Shown one piece after another: positions 19,802 to 31,200 of a DNA stretch of 64,000 nt. Positions within the stretch are counted from its first letter, which is position 1. The number at the start of each line of letters is the position of its first letter. A program made the position numbers and the translations under genes. The notes below the pieces were generated by a model, which was given only the letters and a program-made list of their open reading frames with translations, made no database searches and was not told the DNA's origin. The DNA is from Vitis vinifera (Eukaryota > Streptophyta > Magnoliopsida > Vitales > Vitaceae), in NCBI RefSeq assembly GCF_030704535.1, contig NC_081810.1:7574501-7638500 (forward strand), read 5' to 3'.

Positions 19802-22540
19802 TACAGGTTGTCAAGTCATAAATATTGAAGACAACACGACAAAATATTTATAAATCTTTCAAACTAGGTTATTTATTGTCTGTTTCAACCGATTAATTGT
19901 GAATAATATAATTCTTAGCCACGCTTTAATATACATCTATATGCATATTTTCTAAAATTATTACGTAAAAACCCTATCTTGCTTTGGGAGTATTTTTTTA
20001 ATTTTAAAAAATTAGATATTTAATAAATTTTATGAAATATTTTTAAAATTTTAAAAATCATTATTTTTCGAAAACATACTTGATATACGATTCTTTGAAA
20101 ACCATTTTTACTAAAATAAGTTAAATGCATTTGAAAAAAATGTAACAATAATTTATTAATTTATATTTTTTTTATTTAAAAATTTTTCTAATATAAGATT
20201 AAAATAAAGAAAGTAAAAAAAGAGAAATAAAAGGTCAACACTTTTTTACCCTCATTTGTAGAATGGTTAGGAACTTAGGAGGAAGTTGGATAAATTTGTC
20301 TATCACTACACATAAATTAATAACTTCATTTAAATTTTTAAATAATTTTTTATAAAATAGTGAAATTTAAAATAACTTCATACCATATAGAGTCTAAAAT
20401 TCTTTGGCTTTTATATATTTTTGGTCATAATAGTTAATTCTTTTTAAAAATCAAACATATAAATTGTTTTTAGAATATGCTTAAAAATATTTGAAGTTTT
20501 TAAATAGATTTTTACTTTACAAAATATTAAAAAATAGTTTTTTTTTTAAAAATGATTGATAATTTTTAAACAAGTTCTTAATAACAGATTAAAAAAAAAA
20601 ACCATTGCCAAATAGTTATGAAATTATTATTATTATTATTATATTCTATGTTATAAACCCAAAAATAAATAAATAACATTGTAAAATTCTGATCCTACAA
20701 CTTTGAGTGGTTTGATTTGGATGCATGAGCAGTGCTTTCCTGGTTCTTTCCCACTCCCAAGTAGAGCCTATAAAAGAAAATGATTGATCTTGTAAGATTC
20801 CACCATTTCATTTGGGCTGTAATAATTCATCCAACATTCTAAAACAACCGCATTTTCCTCCCAACTTCAGACAACCAACCTGACCATCACCACTTCCGCA
20901 ACTTTTTCCCAAGAAACAAACAGGGCACAGAAAAATCCAACCACAAAAGCTCACTTCTCTCCGTATCATTGCTGCCCTCCCCCTAGTTCCCAGCACTTTC
21001 TAGGAATAAGCACTTCCTTTGCCACGCCAAAACCTCTGCCAACTACCTGTGTTTCATATTCTCCTGCTGGGATTTTATTTTATTTTATTTTTCTTATTTT
21101 TTTAATAGTTTAATTCACCATGTGTGATGGAGTGAAGCTACTGTGAACGTGCTATGAACTCGTCGGCTATGACTTTAATGGGATTTTTCCCTTTTTTTAA
21201 GGTGGGGTTTGGATCCCAATTGTCCCAAAGATTCCATAATCTTAATCAAGTTGTCAAGAAATTGTGATACAGAGCTGGATTATAGATTTTTTTATTAGAT
21301 GCCTTTGCCTAAGTTGTTCATAAATCAAGGTGTTAATAACATGTGATTTTTAAGTTACGAGATACAAATATTTTTTACGCGATGACATATATACAAATAT
21401 ATTATACATGGCACTTAAAATGATGATTCATTTGATTTACTCACGCGTTTTAGAACTATAAGCCCAATACATATAAATCAAAAAATAGCTATAATTTGCT
21501 ATCATGGGATCTTATTCTTGAATTATGAGATTGATGTGATTGTTTTCAAATAAAGAAGTTTGTTTACAAGAGTTAATGAATCACTACGTGCAAACGCGTA
21601 ATGGAGTCATGATGATGATGAATGTGGACAATATCCATGCAATTTATGAAAACATTGCTTTATTATCGGTATGAGAGTACTCTTTAAGCGTGTGGGTCAT
21701 AGGGGTCAGTACCTCAATGAATATAAACGTGTTTTTAAGTTGTGAACTGGGTACATATATATGCATTCTATTGTTTTCTTTCACGATGATGAATCGGGTA
21801 CATATATACGCGTTTTATTATTTTATTGCATAATGATGAGAATGTTTTGTATTGTCATCATGAGAAAAGCATGATATATTGACTATTGTAATTATTATAA
21901 AATTACTTTATATTCCAAATGGGGAAATTATGTCATATGAGCTATGTTGATTATGTAGGTATATGAAATGCATCCTAAAGTTGTGATTGCTAGTGGGCCC
22001 AAAATAAATATTTATGTAGTGCACTTCTATAGAAGTTAATAAATTAAGAATTATCATATTTACGAGGAAAAGTAAATAAACTGGCAATTGTTGTCATTAG
22101 AAGATTACCCGATGGATGATTCTTGAATTTGCATTTTAGAAAATTTTTAAGGATTTCAAGTTGTAGAAAATGTATTTATTAGGGTCTTGAAAAATTTTGT
22201 TCTTTTAAAAAAAAAACTTCAAAAAATTGTTTTTTTTTTTGACAAAAAAACAAGTTTTTGATAACTTACTCAAAAAATATAATACCTGTCTGGAAACTAT
22301 TTTTTATAACATTTTTCTATTATCCGAAAACCAAAAACTGTTTTATATTTATATTTTAGTTTTTCTTTTCTTTTTTCACTTCTTTTCTAATGAATGTTTT
22401 AAGAAATTATTATATAAACATTTGAAATGATTAAAGATAAAACAATAAATATAAAAATTATTTATAAAATATATTTTAAAATATATTTTAGAAGCTTGAA
22501 AATTCTTCAAAATCTTAGATGTAGAAAACCGAGTGACTAT
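19802..22540. other. AT-rich intergenic, decayed repeats
   Basis: Strongly AT-rich with poly-A/T runs. About 19980-20620 and 22200-22500 look like old MITE-type sequence (long TTTTTAAAA-rich arms), but I could not align convincing inverted ends. An ATT run lies near 20626-20642. No gene recognised. Confidence 0.4.
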
Positions 22541-23232
22541 AGATGGTATAAGGAAGTATAGCTAAAGTACACTCAATAACAGACTGTAATCAACCCCATT
22601 GGAAAGAAAGATTCTTCAATGGGTTACCAAGCACATTTAGTCAAAAAGTTCAAATAAGAATCAAAGAGATATACAATGGTATTATCCCTTGTGATTCTTT
22701 GACTTATGGACAGCTAGCAAATTTTGTTAGCCAAGAAGTATTAAATATTTGTTCCTTGATCAAAGTTAATGCTAACCTTGAAAAGGATCCTTCTTCTTCA
22801 AATGTTTCCTTGCCAATCCCTCCTGATGTCATCCTTCTCTAAAGAACTTCTTTTCCTTTTGATAAGGAGTATAAGAAGCATCTCAAATTTTTAAAGAAAA
22901 AAGCTCAGAAACTTTGTCCCAGTTTTCTGACTCTGGTTCTGATGATGATACTGCATCCTCTGTTTTTTTAGGGAATGTCAATGAAGACATGTGTTATGTA
23001 CTCCCATACACACCCTTGGGTTAATGCATCCAAGACCTCTTCAAACTCCGTCTTCAAAGCCCTTCAATTAAAGACAAAACACAGCTTCAAAGGTTCTTAG
23101 GAAGTCTAAACTATATGTCAGACTTTTATCCTAACCTTAGAACCACTATCAAACCTTTGTTTTCCAAGCTTAGACAAAATCCAAAGCCTTGGACACAGGA
23201 GCACACAAATATAGTCAAATGGATAAGGTAAA
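22540..23232 (+). mobile_element. Endogenous caulimovirid fragment (capsid + RT piece)
   Basis: A plus-strand fossil of a plant pararetrovirus. The left part reads ERFFNGLPSTFSQKVQIRIK and LTYGQLANFVSQEV, typical of a caulimovirid coat protein; the right part (about 23070-23232) is a piece of the RT-RNase H connection reading LQRFLGSLNYMSDFYPNLRT. The parts between them in a full virus are missing, so this is a deleted, broken copy with several breaks. Family Caulimoviridae; the genus is probably florendovirus- or petuvirus-like, uncertain. It joins the opposite-strand fragment at about 23232. Confidence 0.8.
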
Positions 23233-25330
23233 AAATATCCAGAACGACGCCAAAAAATAGCTACCATTTTTTAAACCAATTTGGAAAATCATTTTGATTT
23301 TTTATTTCATCACCCCAATGAAAAAACCAAGAGTGATCAAAAGAGTAAAAGAAAAAAGGTATAGTACCAAGCGTCCATATAATCATGATAATCATAAGAC
23401 TTTGGCTTAAAATTTTTAGAAAACATTTTGTGAGTATCAGGAGACTAACCCCACGTTTTTTGAGAAATTACTTTGAAAATTTTACATTTTGAATAGCAAA
23501 TTTTTGTAGAGGCTTCATTTTGAATGTGGGAAATTTCTACAGAATCAATGTCAACTAGAATAAACTAATAAAATTTACGAGTCTTTTCTAGGTTGTTTTG
23601 GAGAAAAAAATTTCCTTTGGAAAAGATTTTTGAAAGATCTGGTTCCATAGAGTTTGAAATTTGAAATGGTTTGAGAACCAGTACCTTCAGAATATGGGCC
23701 TTAACCACATATTACTGACTTTGATTTGACGAGGCCTTTTGAGCAAAAGTTTGTTTGGGTTGGTTTGAAGGCAGATTTCCAAGAACTTGGAATATGTTTT
23801 GAGATTTGGGCTTTTCTCGTTGGACTTGGGGCATTGCATAAGAGGCTTTTGAGGTTTTTGAGGCTTTATGCTTTTGAGAGCTCATTTTCCCTGTAGAAAC
23901 TTACGCTAAACAAAATCAGGGAGAGAATTTGAATCACCTTTGATAAATTCAATTTCAAAATCAAAAATGGACAAGATAGCTTGCCATATTGCAAATATTT
24001 GTTTTGAAACGATGTTTTAAACATCTTTTTGGAGAATTTCTTTTGCACTTTTGCAATCAACATGAATAATAATTTTTTTGTTGAAAACATCTTCTTAAAA
24101 TTTTTGAATGCATAAAACTATTGCTAAAATCTCTTTTTTGATGGTTGAATAGTTTTCCTAGGGTCTACTCCATATTCTTGAATGAAATCGGACAATGGAG
24201 ATTTGATTTTGAAAATCTTGTTTGAGTATACCACTATATCCTATATTAGAGGCATCTGTCTCTATAATAGGAAAGACTTTTGGGTTAAGGATTCTTAAGC
24301 AAGGAAGACTCTTAACCTGTTCTTTGACTAGTTTGACTATGTTTGTGTGCTCTTGTGTCCAAGGCTTTGGATTTTGTCTAAGCCTTGCAAATAAAGGTTT
24401 GATAGTGGTTCTAAGGTTAGGATAAAAGTCTGACATATAGTTTAGACTTTCTAAGAACCTTTGAAGTTGTGTTTTGTCTTTAATTTTATTTGAAAACTTA
24501 CTTCCAAATTCTATTGACCTTTGAATTGGCTTAATGGTTCCTTGGTAGATTTCAAATCCTAGAAATCTAATTCTTGTTTTAAATAGTTTGATCTTAAGGG
24601 CGGAGACAACTAAACCGTTTTCTCTAACAATTTTTTGAAAAGTTTCGAAGTGTTTGAAGTGATGTTCCAAATAGTTTTAAAATATAAGAACATGTTCAAT
24701 ATATACTAAGAAGAAATTAGTATATGGATTGAAAATGTCATTCATTATATTTTGAAATTTTGAATGAGCATTATTCAAACCAAAATGCATCACATTCCAT
24801 TCATAATGCCCAAATGGAACGGTGAAAGCAATTTTATACCTCTCTTTTTCATGAAGTTGAATTTGCCAAAATCCAGACTTCATGTCAAATTTTGATAAAA
24901 TTGAAGCATTATGAAGGCATCCTATAAGGTCTCTCTTGTTAGCTATATGATACCTTATCCATTCGAGAACCTTATTCAAAGGCTTGTAATTAATAACAAG
25001 TCTAAGGCACCTCTTTCAATTTCCAAGGGTTTTTTAACATAGCACAACTCCGAAGAGATTGGCTCTTTCTAATGAGGTTTTTATCCAATAAATCTTTTAT
25101 TTATTCTTTGCAATACTCGAGCAATTGAACATTCATTTGAATTGGTCTAGCCTTAGTAGAAAATTGACTTTCATCAAATCCTTCAACATAAGGTAAATAA
25201 ATTTTATGTTTCTTTCTATTCCAAAAGACATTAGGAATAGAAGAACATAAATCCGTTTCAATTTGTTTCTTAATCTTTTCAACTATTATTTTAATGTCTT
25301 TTTGTAAAAGATTTTCTTCTATCCTTTTTG
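23233..25330 (-). mobile_element. Endogenous caulimovirid fragment (RT-RNase H)
   Basis: A minus-strand fossil of the same virus group. In order from about 25050 downwards are the RT start (VINYKPLNKVLEWIRY), the RT core (SKFDMKSGFWQIQL, FGHYEWNVMHFGL), the RT-RNase H connection and RNase H (to about 23870), followed by a lysine/proline-rich C-terminal region to about 23240. It is broken, with several breaks. It overlaps in content with the plus-strand piece (both carry the LNYMSDFYPNLRTTIKP stretch), so the two are separate or rearranged copies in a tail-to-tail arrangement. Integrase-like motifs were not seen, as expected for Caulimoviridae. Confidence 0.85.
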
Positions 25331-26873
25331 TAATGTATTTCTTTACTTAGAATTTTGATTTGTTGTTTTTTCTTCTGAATTAAGTTAACTTGATTATCTA
25401 AAAAAATTTGTTGTTTCTTAATTGGTTTTTTTTAAGATTGTTTTAAAATATAATTATATATATATAATTATATATATATATAAGGTATTATAAATAAAAA
25501 TATTGAAATAGATTAAAAAAAATTTAGTTTTCCAAAAAAAAATTATTTTTAAAAACATTAATAATTATTGTTAAAAAATGTTCATACTTTTTGATAATTG
25601 TTTTCGGAAAGGCGGTAGCAGTTTGACAGGGTAGTACTCTACGAAAGAATTTTGGGCTGATGGTGGAAAAAAAGCGTTAACTAGATTCTAGAGTAGCCTA
25701 AAGATTGGATGGGCGAAAATTAATTGAATATGACTTATAGCCCAATAGATAAATAAGGCCCATTTGGCTTGGGATGGGCTATCCCAGAGTCCTCTCAGCC
25801 ACCGAGTTGGTCACACTATTCTGGTCCAATTTCAGATACTCAGCCCCGGCGGATAGAGATGAATCTTTCATAACTGATAACCTTTCTAAGATAATTTAAA
25901 CACGTTTTAAAGTCTGGACGGCCCATCATTGCATGTAGACCCCCACAAAGGATGTCTGTATGGCTATCTATATGGCTAGCATCCGGTATCTGGTCCCACA
26001 TATTCTAGCCTTTCAAGCCCTGAAGGTCTATTGGGCCCATTGGGTCTATATATAGAAGAGGGATTTTACAATCATACAATTAAATTTTATATCTAGGAAT
26101 TTTATTTTACTAAAATTTTAATTAAATAAAAACACTGGTATTTTTCTTTGTGTAAAACGGTGTGAGTTTCATAGTTAACTTTTTTACCTAAACATTTTAT
26201 CATTTCCTATTTTAAATTACTTTCTTTCTTCTATTATTTATTGTTGTAAGATAAGACCATATCATCGAGAATATTTCAAATAAATATAATTGTTAACTTC
26301 TAAGACATCTCAGAGTTTTTTCATTCTTTCTTTTTATATGTGTTCTCGTTTTAATAAGTTTATTTATTTTTCTCTTCGAATGACTGAATTGGACCGGAAT
26401 GATGATCGAGCAATAGTCAAACTGACTAATCCAATTCAATTTTTAAAACAATGTTTCTTATGTCCATGTTTATTTTATACCTTTTTTCCCCTTTCACGAG
26501 TATTGCTATTCAATAAGAATAATTATCTAAAAGAAACCAATTTACATGCATTTTGAAATTTATTTTCTAGTTTTCAAAATTTTTTTTCACATTTAATTCT
26601 TATTTCTTATATTTTTCTTTGATATGTGTTTGATCAAGTAAAAGAACCGTCAATGTAAAATAAAATTTGTAAAACTTTTGTTTTGAGTTTTCACTGACAT
26701 AAAAAAATAGTGAAAATAAATATGATTATAATTTTATATATTACATATATAATGTTATGAGATATATTATTATAAATGACAATGTAGCTTAAAACCAAAT
26801 AGATGTAAATTTAAGTGAAACTTGAAATAAAGCTAAATGCATAAATCTAAATAGTATATTTATTTTATTAATG
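25331..26873. other. Intergenic, no gene
   Basis: AT-rich spacer with a palindromic (TATA)n stretch near 25450-25482. At 25740-26050 there is a more balanced segment containing several GGCCCA words. I recognise no gene or RNA. Confidence 0.4.
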
Positions 26874-26999
26874 TCTTATTGCCTTAAGCGTGGAGTGTCA
26901 AATATTCATATTAGTAATTGAATGCCTTTGTCATTTGTCTTATTGCCTTAAGCTTGGAGTGTCAAATATTCATATTAGTAATTGAATGCCTTTGTCATT
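26874..26999. repeat. 64-base tandem duplication
   Basis: Two copies of a 64-base unit start at 26874 and 26938 and differ at about one position over the shared 60 bases (GCG versus GCT after CTTAA). The near identity points to a recent duplication. Confidence 0.9.
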
Positions 27000-27356
27000 A
27001 CGTATGTTTGTTTTGGTTTATACGCGAAGCATAACTTGAAAACCAAATCCTAGACAAAAAGGGGATAATTTAACATAATTTCAAATATCTTAAATTATTA
27101 AGATTTCTTATGATTATAAAAATCTTAAAATGAAAATTCAATTTTTTTTTAAAGTTTGCTTCTATTTTATATAGTAATGTTATGATATTATTTTTTTTAT
27201 CCTTTAGAAGAAAAAAAAAAGTTTACAAACATTTGTTTTTGTAAAAAAAAATTTAAAATTTTATTTAGAATTGGATGTGTAATGACATTTTTTACATTAA
27301 TTTTTATTAAAATTGTATTCAAAATTTAAATAAAAACAACAACATTCAAATTTTTA

Positions 27357-27657
27357 GGTCATGTTTGATTTTCAAAAAATATTAAAAAAAAGAAAAATAA
27401 TTTTCTTATAATTGATTTTAGTATGAAAGAAAATAAAATATAATTAAAATTAATTAAAAATATATGTATTTTAAAATTATTTAATCTTTATATAATTAAG
27501 AAAAATGAGTGAAATAAATTTAAAGAAGTATATAAAAATAATTTATTTATATTTATATTTATATTTAATTTTTAATTTTTAATTTTTATTTTATTTCATT
27601 TTTCTTATTTATTTTATTTCTTTCGTATTTTCTCTCCATTTTTTCGAAAAAGTAGCC
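27357..27657. mobile_element. MITE-like copy related to 6829-7221
   Basis: It starts GGTCATGTTTGATTTTC and ends CGAAAAAGTAGCC, and shares interior blocks with the element at 6829-7221 (AATATAATTAAAATTA, AAAATTATTTAATCTTTATA, AAAATAATTTAT). The terminal inverted repeats are more decayed than in the other copy. It is non-coding. Confidence 0.5.
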
Positions 27658-27720
27658 TTAATAAAAACAACGTCACCTTATAAAAAAAAGGACAACAAAT
27701 TAATGATAATCCTATTCATA

Positions 27721-27775
27721 GCCCAATGGGCCTTTTTTTACACATCCGGCCCATATGGACCCACGCACTATAAAA
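27721..27775 (+). promoter_or_regulatory. Clathrin heavy chain core promoter candidates
   Basis: A palindromic site II-like word GCCCAATGGGCC (27721-27732) is followed by CGGCCCA and then a TATA box TATAAAA at 27769-27775. The CHC ATG is about 500 bases further on, so the leader is long or contains an intron. Site II elements are typical of constitutively expressed plant genes. Confidence 0.5.
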
Positions 27776-28275
27776 ACTCACAGCGTGTGTGCTGCAGTCA
27801 AAATCTAGAATCTCTTATGCGAGCCACGTGTCTTCCTCAAAGGTACAAGCGGCTTCGTGCAGTGTAGAAATAAGTCGTTATTAGCACTAGACTTTCCTTG
27901 AGAATCAAGCAGGATGGGTAGATTAAGAAGGGCAATCAGGTAAATTAAACGCATTCAATCGGAAAGGTACAACATAGGGATTCACTAATTTCATGGAGTG
28001 AACGCAAGCAAGTAAAAATAGGCTGGGGAAGAGACGACCCTCTTCACTTTCGATATTTTTCTCCTGTGTCCTTAAGATCTCCAGATCTCTTTCTTCCTGT
28101 GAGACCAGACTTTGACCGCCGGCACCACCGCCGGCGATCTGTTCTCCGATATCACTCTCTTTATTGACTTTCTATCTCTGGTCGTTGCTTCAGATCGCGT
28201 AGTGGTGAAAACCGAAGCGCTTAGGGCTTTGATCTTCGGTCGGTCTCTTGTGTTGGAGCTCCGATCCAGGTCACC

Positions 28276-31200
28276 ATGGCGGCCGCAAATGCTCCAATCA
28301 GCATGAAGGAGGCCTTGACGGTAAGTTCTGGAGCTCGATTTGTTCGTTATTGTTTAAATTCACTTCAGTTCGTAGTAGATCTTGGATTGTTCTGGATCTG
28401 TGTTACAGATCATTGTTGAGTTAGTTGTTTTTTAGTGGATAATTTTGGTGTTGATTGTTCTGTTTGGTTCGGTGGAATTGCAGTTGTCTAGTATCGGAAT
28501 TAGTCCGCAATTCATGACATTTACGCATGTGACCATGGAGTCGGATAAGTATATTTGTGTTAGGGAGACGGCGCCGCAGAACAGTGTTGTTATCATCGAC
28601 ATGAGTATGCCTATGCAGCCTTTGCGGAGGCCTATCACTGCAGATTCGGCTTTGATGAACCCCAATTCCAGAATTCTTGCTCTCAAAGGTAGGGATTCTT
28701 ACTTGCATTCATAGTTTTTGAGTACTGAAGGTATGCCCTTAATGTTTATATCAGTCCATCGTAGAGAAATCCTTGTCAATTCTCATCATTTGCGGTTCCT
28801 TTTTTGGTCCCATGTGATGAGCTTCAAATCATGTTTCTGAAGTGGCATATATTGGCATTTCACCTTGTTTTGTTTCTGGATTTGACATATGGAACGTTAT
28901 CATCACTCTGTTTAGCATTTGTTCTGGAATCTTATCAGAAATGCATGCGTCGACCCTTACCTCTTAAACGTGATCAAAGTCCACTTGGGAAGCTGTTTAC
29001 TTGCCTCATGTCTACAGTTTGCTATTTGTGTTTTTCTGTTTGGTGTATGTTTTGGCTAGGTATGAGGTGTAAATTTGTAATTTTATCTGTTGTTTTTTAT
29101 GGCTTCATGGTCACTTCCTGATTTGTATTGTTGCAAGTTTGGTGTTTGGTTGTGACATTGAATTCAGGCAACAAGTTTGATGTGGTTCCATGTCTGCTGT
29201 AACTGTGATTAGTGGTTTTACTATTCACTATCAACAAAGCTTGGGTAAATGGTGTCCGAGATTTACCTCATAAAGGGACATGCTACAGAGAAAACTTTTT
29301 CTGGAAAATTTGGTGAAGAACCGGGAGGTTGGTGCTCTCGAGAAGGGAGAGAAGCCCATGGAGTTGGATTGTGGAAGTCAATTAGAAAAGTATGGGGAAC
29401 TTTTAAAGCAAAAACAGGATTTGAGGTGGGCAATGGAAGAAGAATCAAATTTTGGCATGATGTGTGGTGCGATGATATGCTCTTGAAGGATACTTTTCCT
29501 TCTTTATTCACTTTTGCTATTGCTAAGGAGGCATGGGTGGATGATGTTCAGGAGGTAGAATGAGGAATGGTCACTTGGAGCCCTTGCTTTTCAAGAAACT
29601 TTCATGATTGGGAATGGGATGTTGTAAATAAATTTTTTTTTTCTAAAACTTAGTGAGTTTGGTAGATTTAGAGAAGAGGAGGATAAAATGGTTTGGAAAG
29701 CTAGCAAGAATGAGGTGTTCTTCATAAGGTCTTTCTACAATGCATTGGAAGATGGGGGTGAAGTGACTTTCCCTTCAAAGATAATTTGGGATTTTTGGGC
29801 TCCCACTAAAGTGGGTTTTTTTGCTTGGGAAGCGACTTGGGGCCAGATCCTGGCTATGGAGCAGCTCAAGAGGAGAGGATGGGTTTTGACAGGTTTTTGT
29901 TGTATGTATAAAGATGTGGATGAATCGGTGGATTATCTTCTGATCCATTGTGGGGTAGCTAGAGAGTTATGACTCTCTTCTCCATTGGCATTTCGTGGGT
30001 TCTTTCTTTTCTATTAAGGATTTGTTGGAGGGATGACATGGTAGCTTTATGGGTAGGAAAAGGGGGAAGGTTTGGAGAACAACCCCTCTTTGCCTTTTAT
30101 GGATAATTTGGAAGGAGTGAAATCAAAGAACTTTTGAAGGAGAACAACGCACTATCCAATCCCTCAAGGATTCCCTCATAACTAATATGTATACGTGGTC
30201 TCAAGGGTTCCTTTTAGGAGACGGGTAGGAAGGCCCAACCTCTTTATTATATTTTATAGACTGAGTGAGCTCTTCTTCTTAAAGTGGTTTTGTAATTACT
30301 ATAGCTGATTTTTTTGTTTCTCATTTGTATACATCCGATATATTGTATTTGCCACTTTAGCTTGGCATCCTTTTTATAGTCATATATATACATACTCTTA
30401 TGTGCTTATAAGAAAAAATAAGAAAACTGTGATTAGTGGTTTTAAAGCAGAGTTGGTGTATAATGTTATAATTTAGTAATTGCATCAATTTGTTGCATTA
30501 TGAGGGTTTTAATGCTTATGCATACTACCTGGCTGATGAATTTTGAAATTCAATTTGAAGCTCAACTCCCTGGAACTACTCAGGATCATTTACAAATATT
30601 CAACATTGAAATGAAAGCAAAGATGAAATCACATCAGATGCCTGAGCAGGTGATGACCTGCCCTCCTTAAATGCTTTCAATAGATTGAATGTACTTTTCT
30701 ATTATTATTATTTTTTAATCTTGACTAAGTTCTGCTCACTCCTGTTCCTTGCTGTTTGGATAGGTTGTCTTTTGGAAGTGGATTACCCCTAAGATGCTGG
30801 GCCTGGTTACACAAACATCAGTATTTCATTGGTCCATTGAAGGCAGGGAACCTCTATAACTCCCTGAATCAACATTTTGCTTTCTTTATTTTACATATGG
30901 AATTTTATTGCTTTATTTGTTAGTCAATATTTCAAGAATAAGCTTTTGTAGTATTTTTATTTTTAATTTGTTTGGCATTTAATGTTCTCATTGCATCTTA
31001 TGTGTAGGTGATTCTGAGCCTGTGAAGATGTTTGAGCGAACTGCAAATCTGGTAAATAATCAAATAATCAACTATCGTTGCGATCCTTCTGAAAAGTGGT
31101 TGGTTTTGATTGGGATTGCACCTGGTTCACCTGAGGTACGCTTTGTGCAATTTTTACCCCTATTTCAAAGACTTTTATGACTTCTGTCTTGCTACTTTGT

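Noticed and set aside
20808-20996. 62-codon Cys/Gly-rich minus-strand frame
   Set aside because: Short, without signal peptide pattern, neighbours or homology I can recall; probably chance.
25450-25482. AT-rich palindrome as a functional hairpin or cruciform
   Set aside because: A simple (TATA)n run in AT-rich DNA; nothing else supports a function.
28432-28708. Overlapping minus-strand frames in CHC exon 2
   Set aside because: Shadows of the conserved CHC coding exon.
28813-28840. GTGATGA...CTGA pair suggesting an intronic C/D snoRNA
   Set aside because: The boxes are too close together, and there is no terminal stem or guide match.
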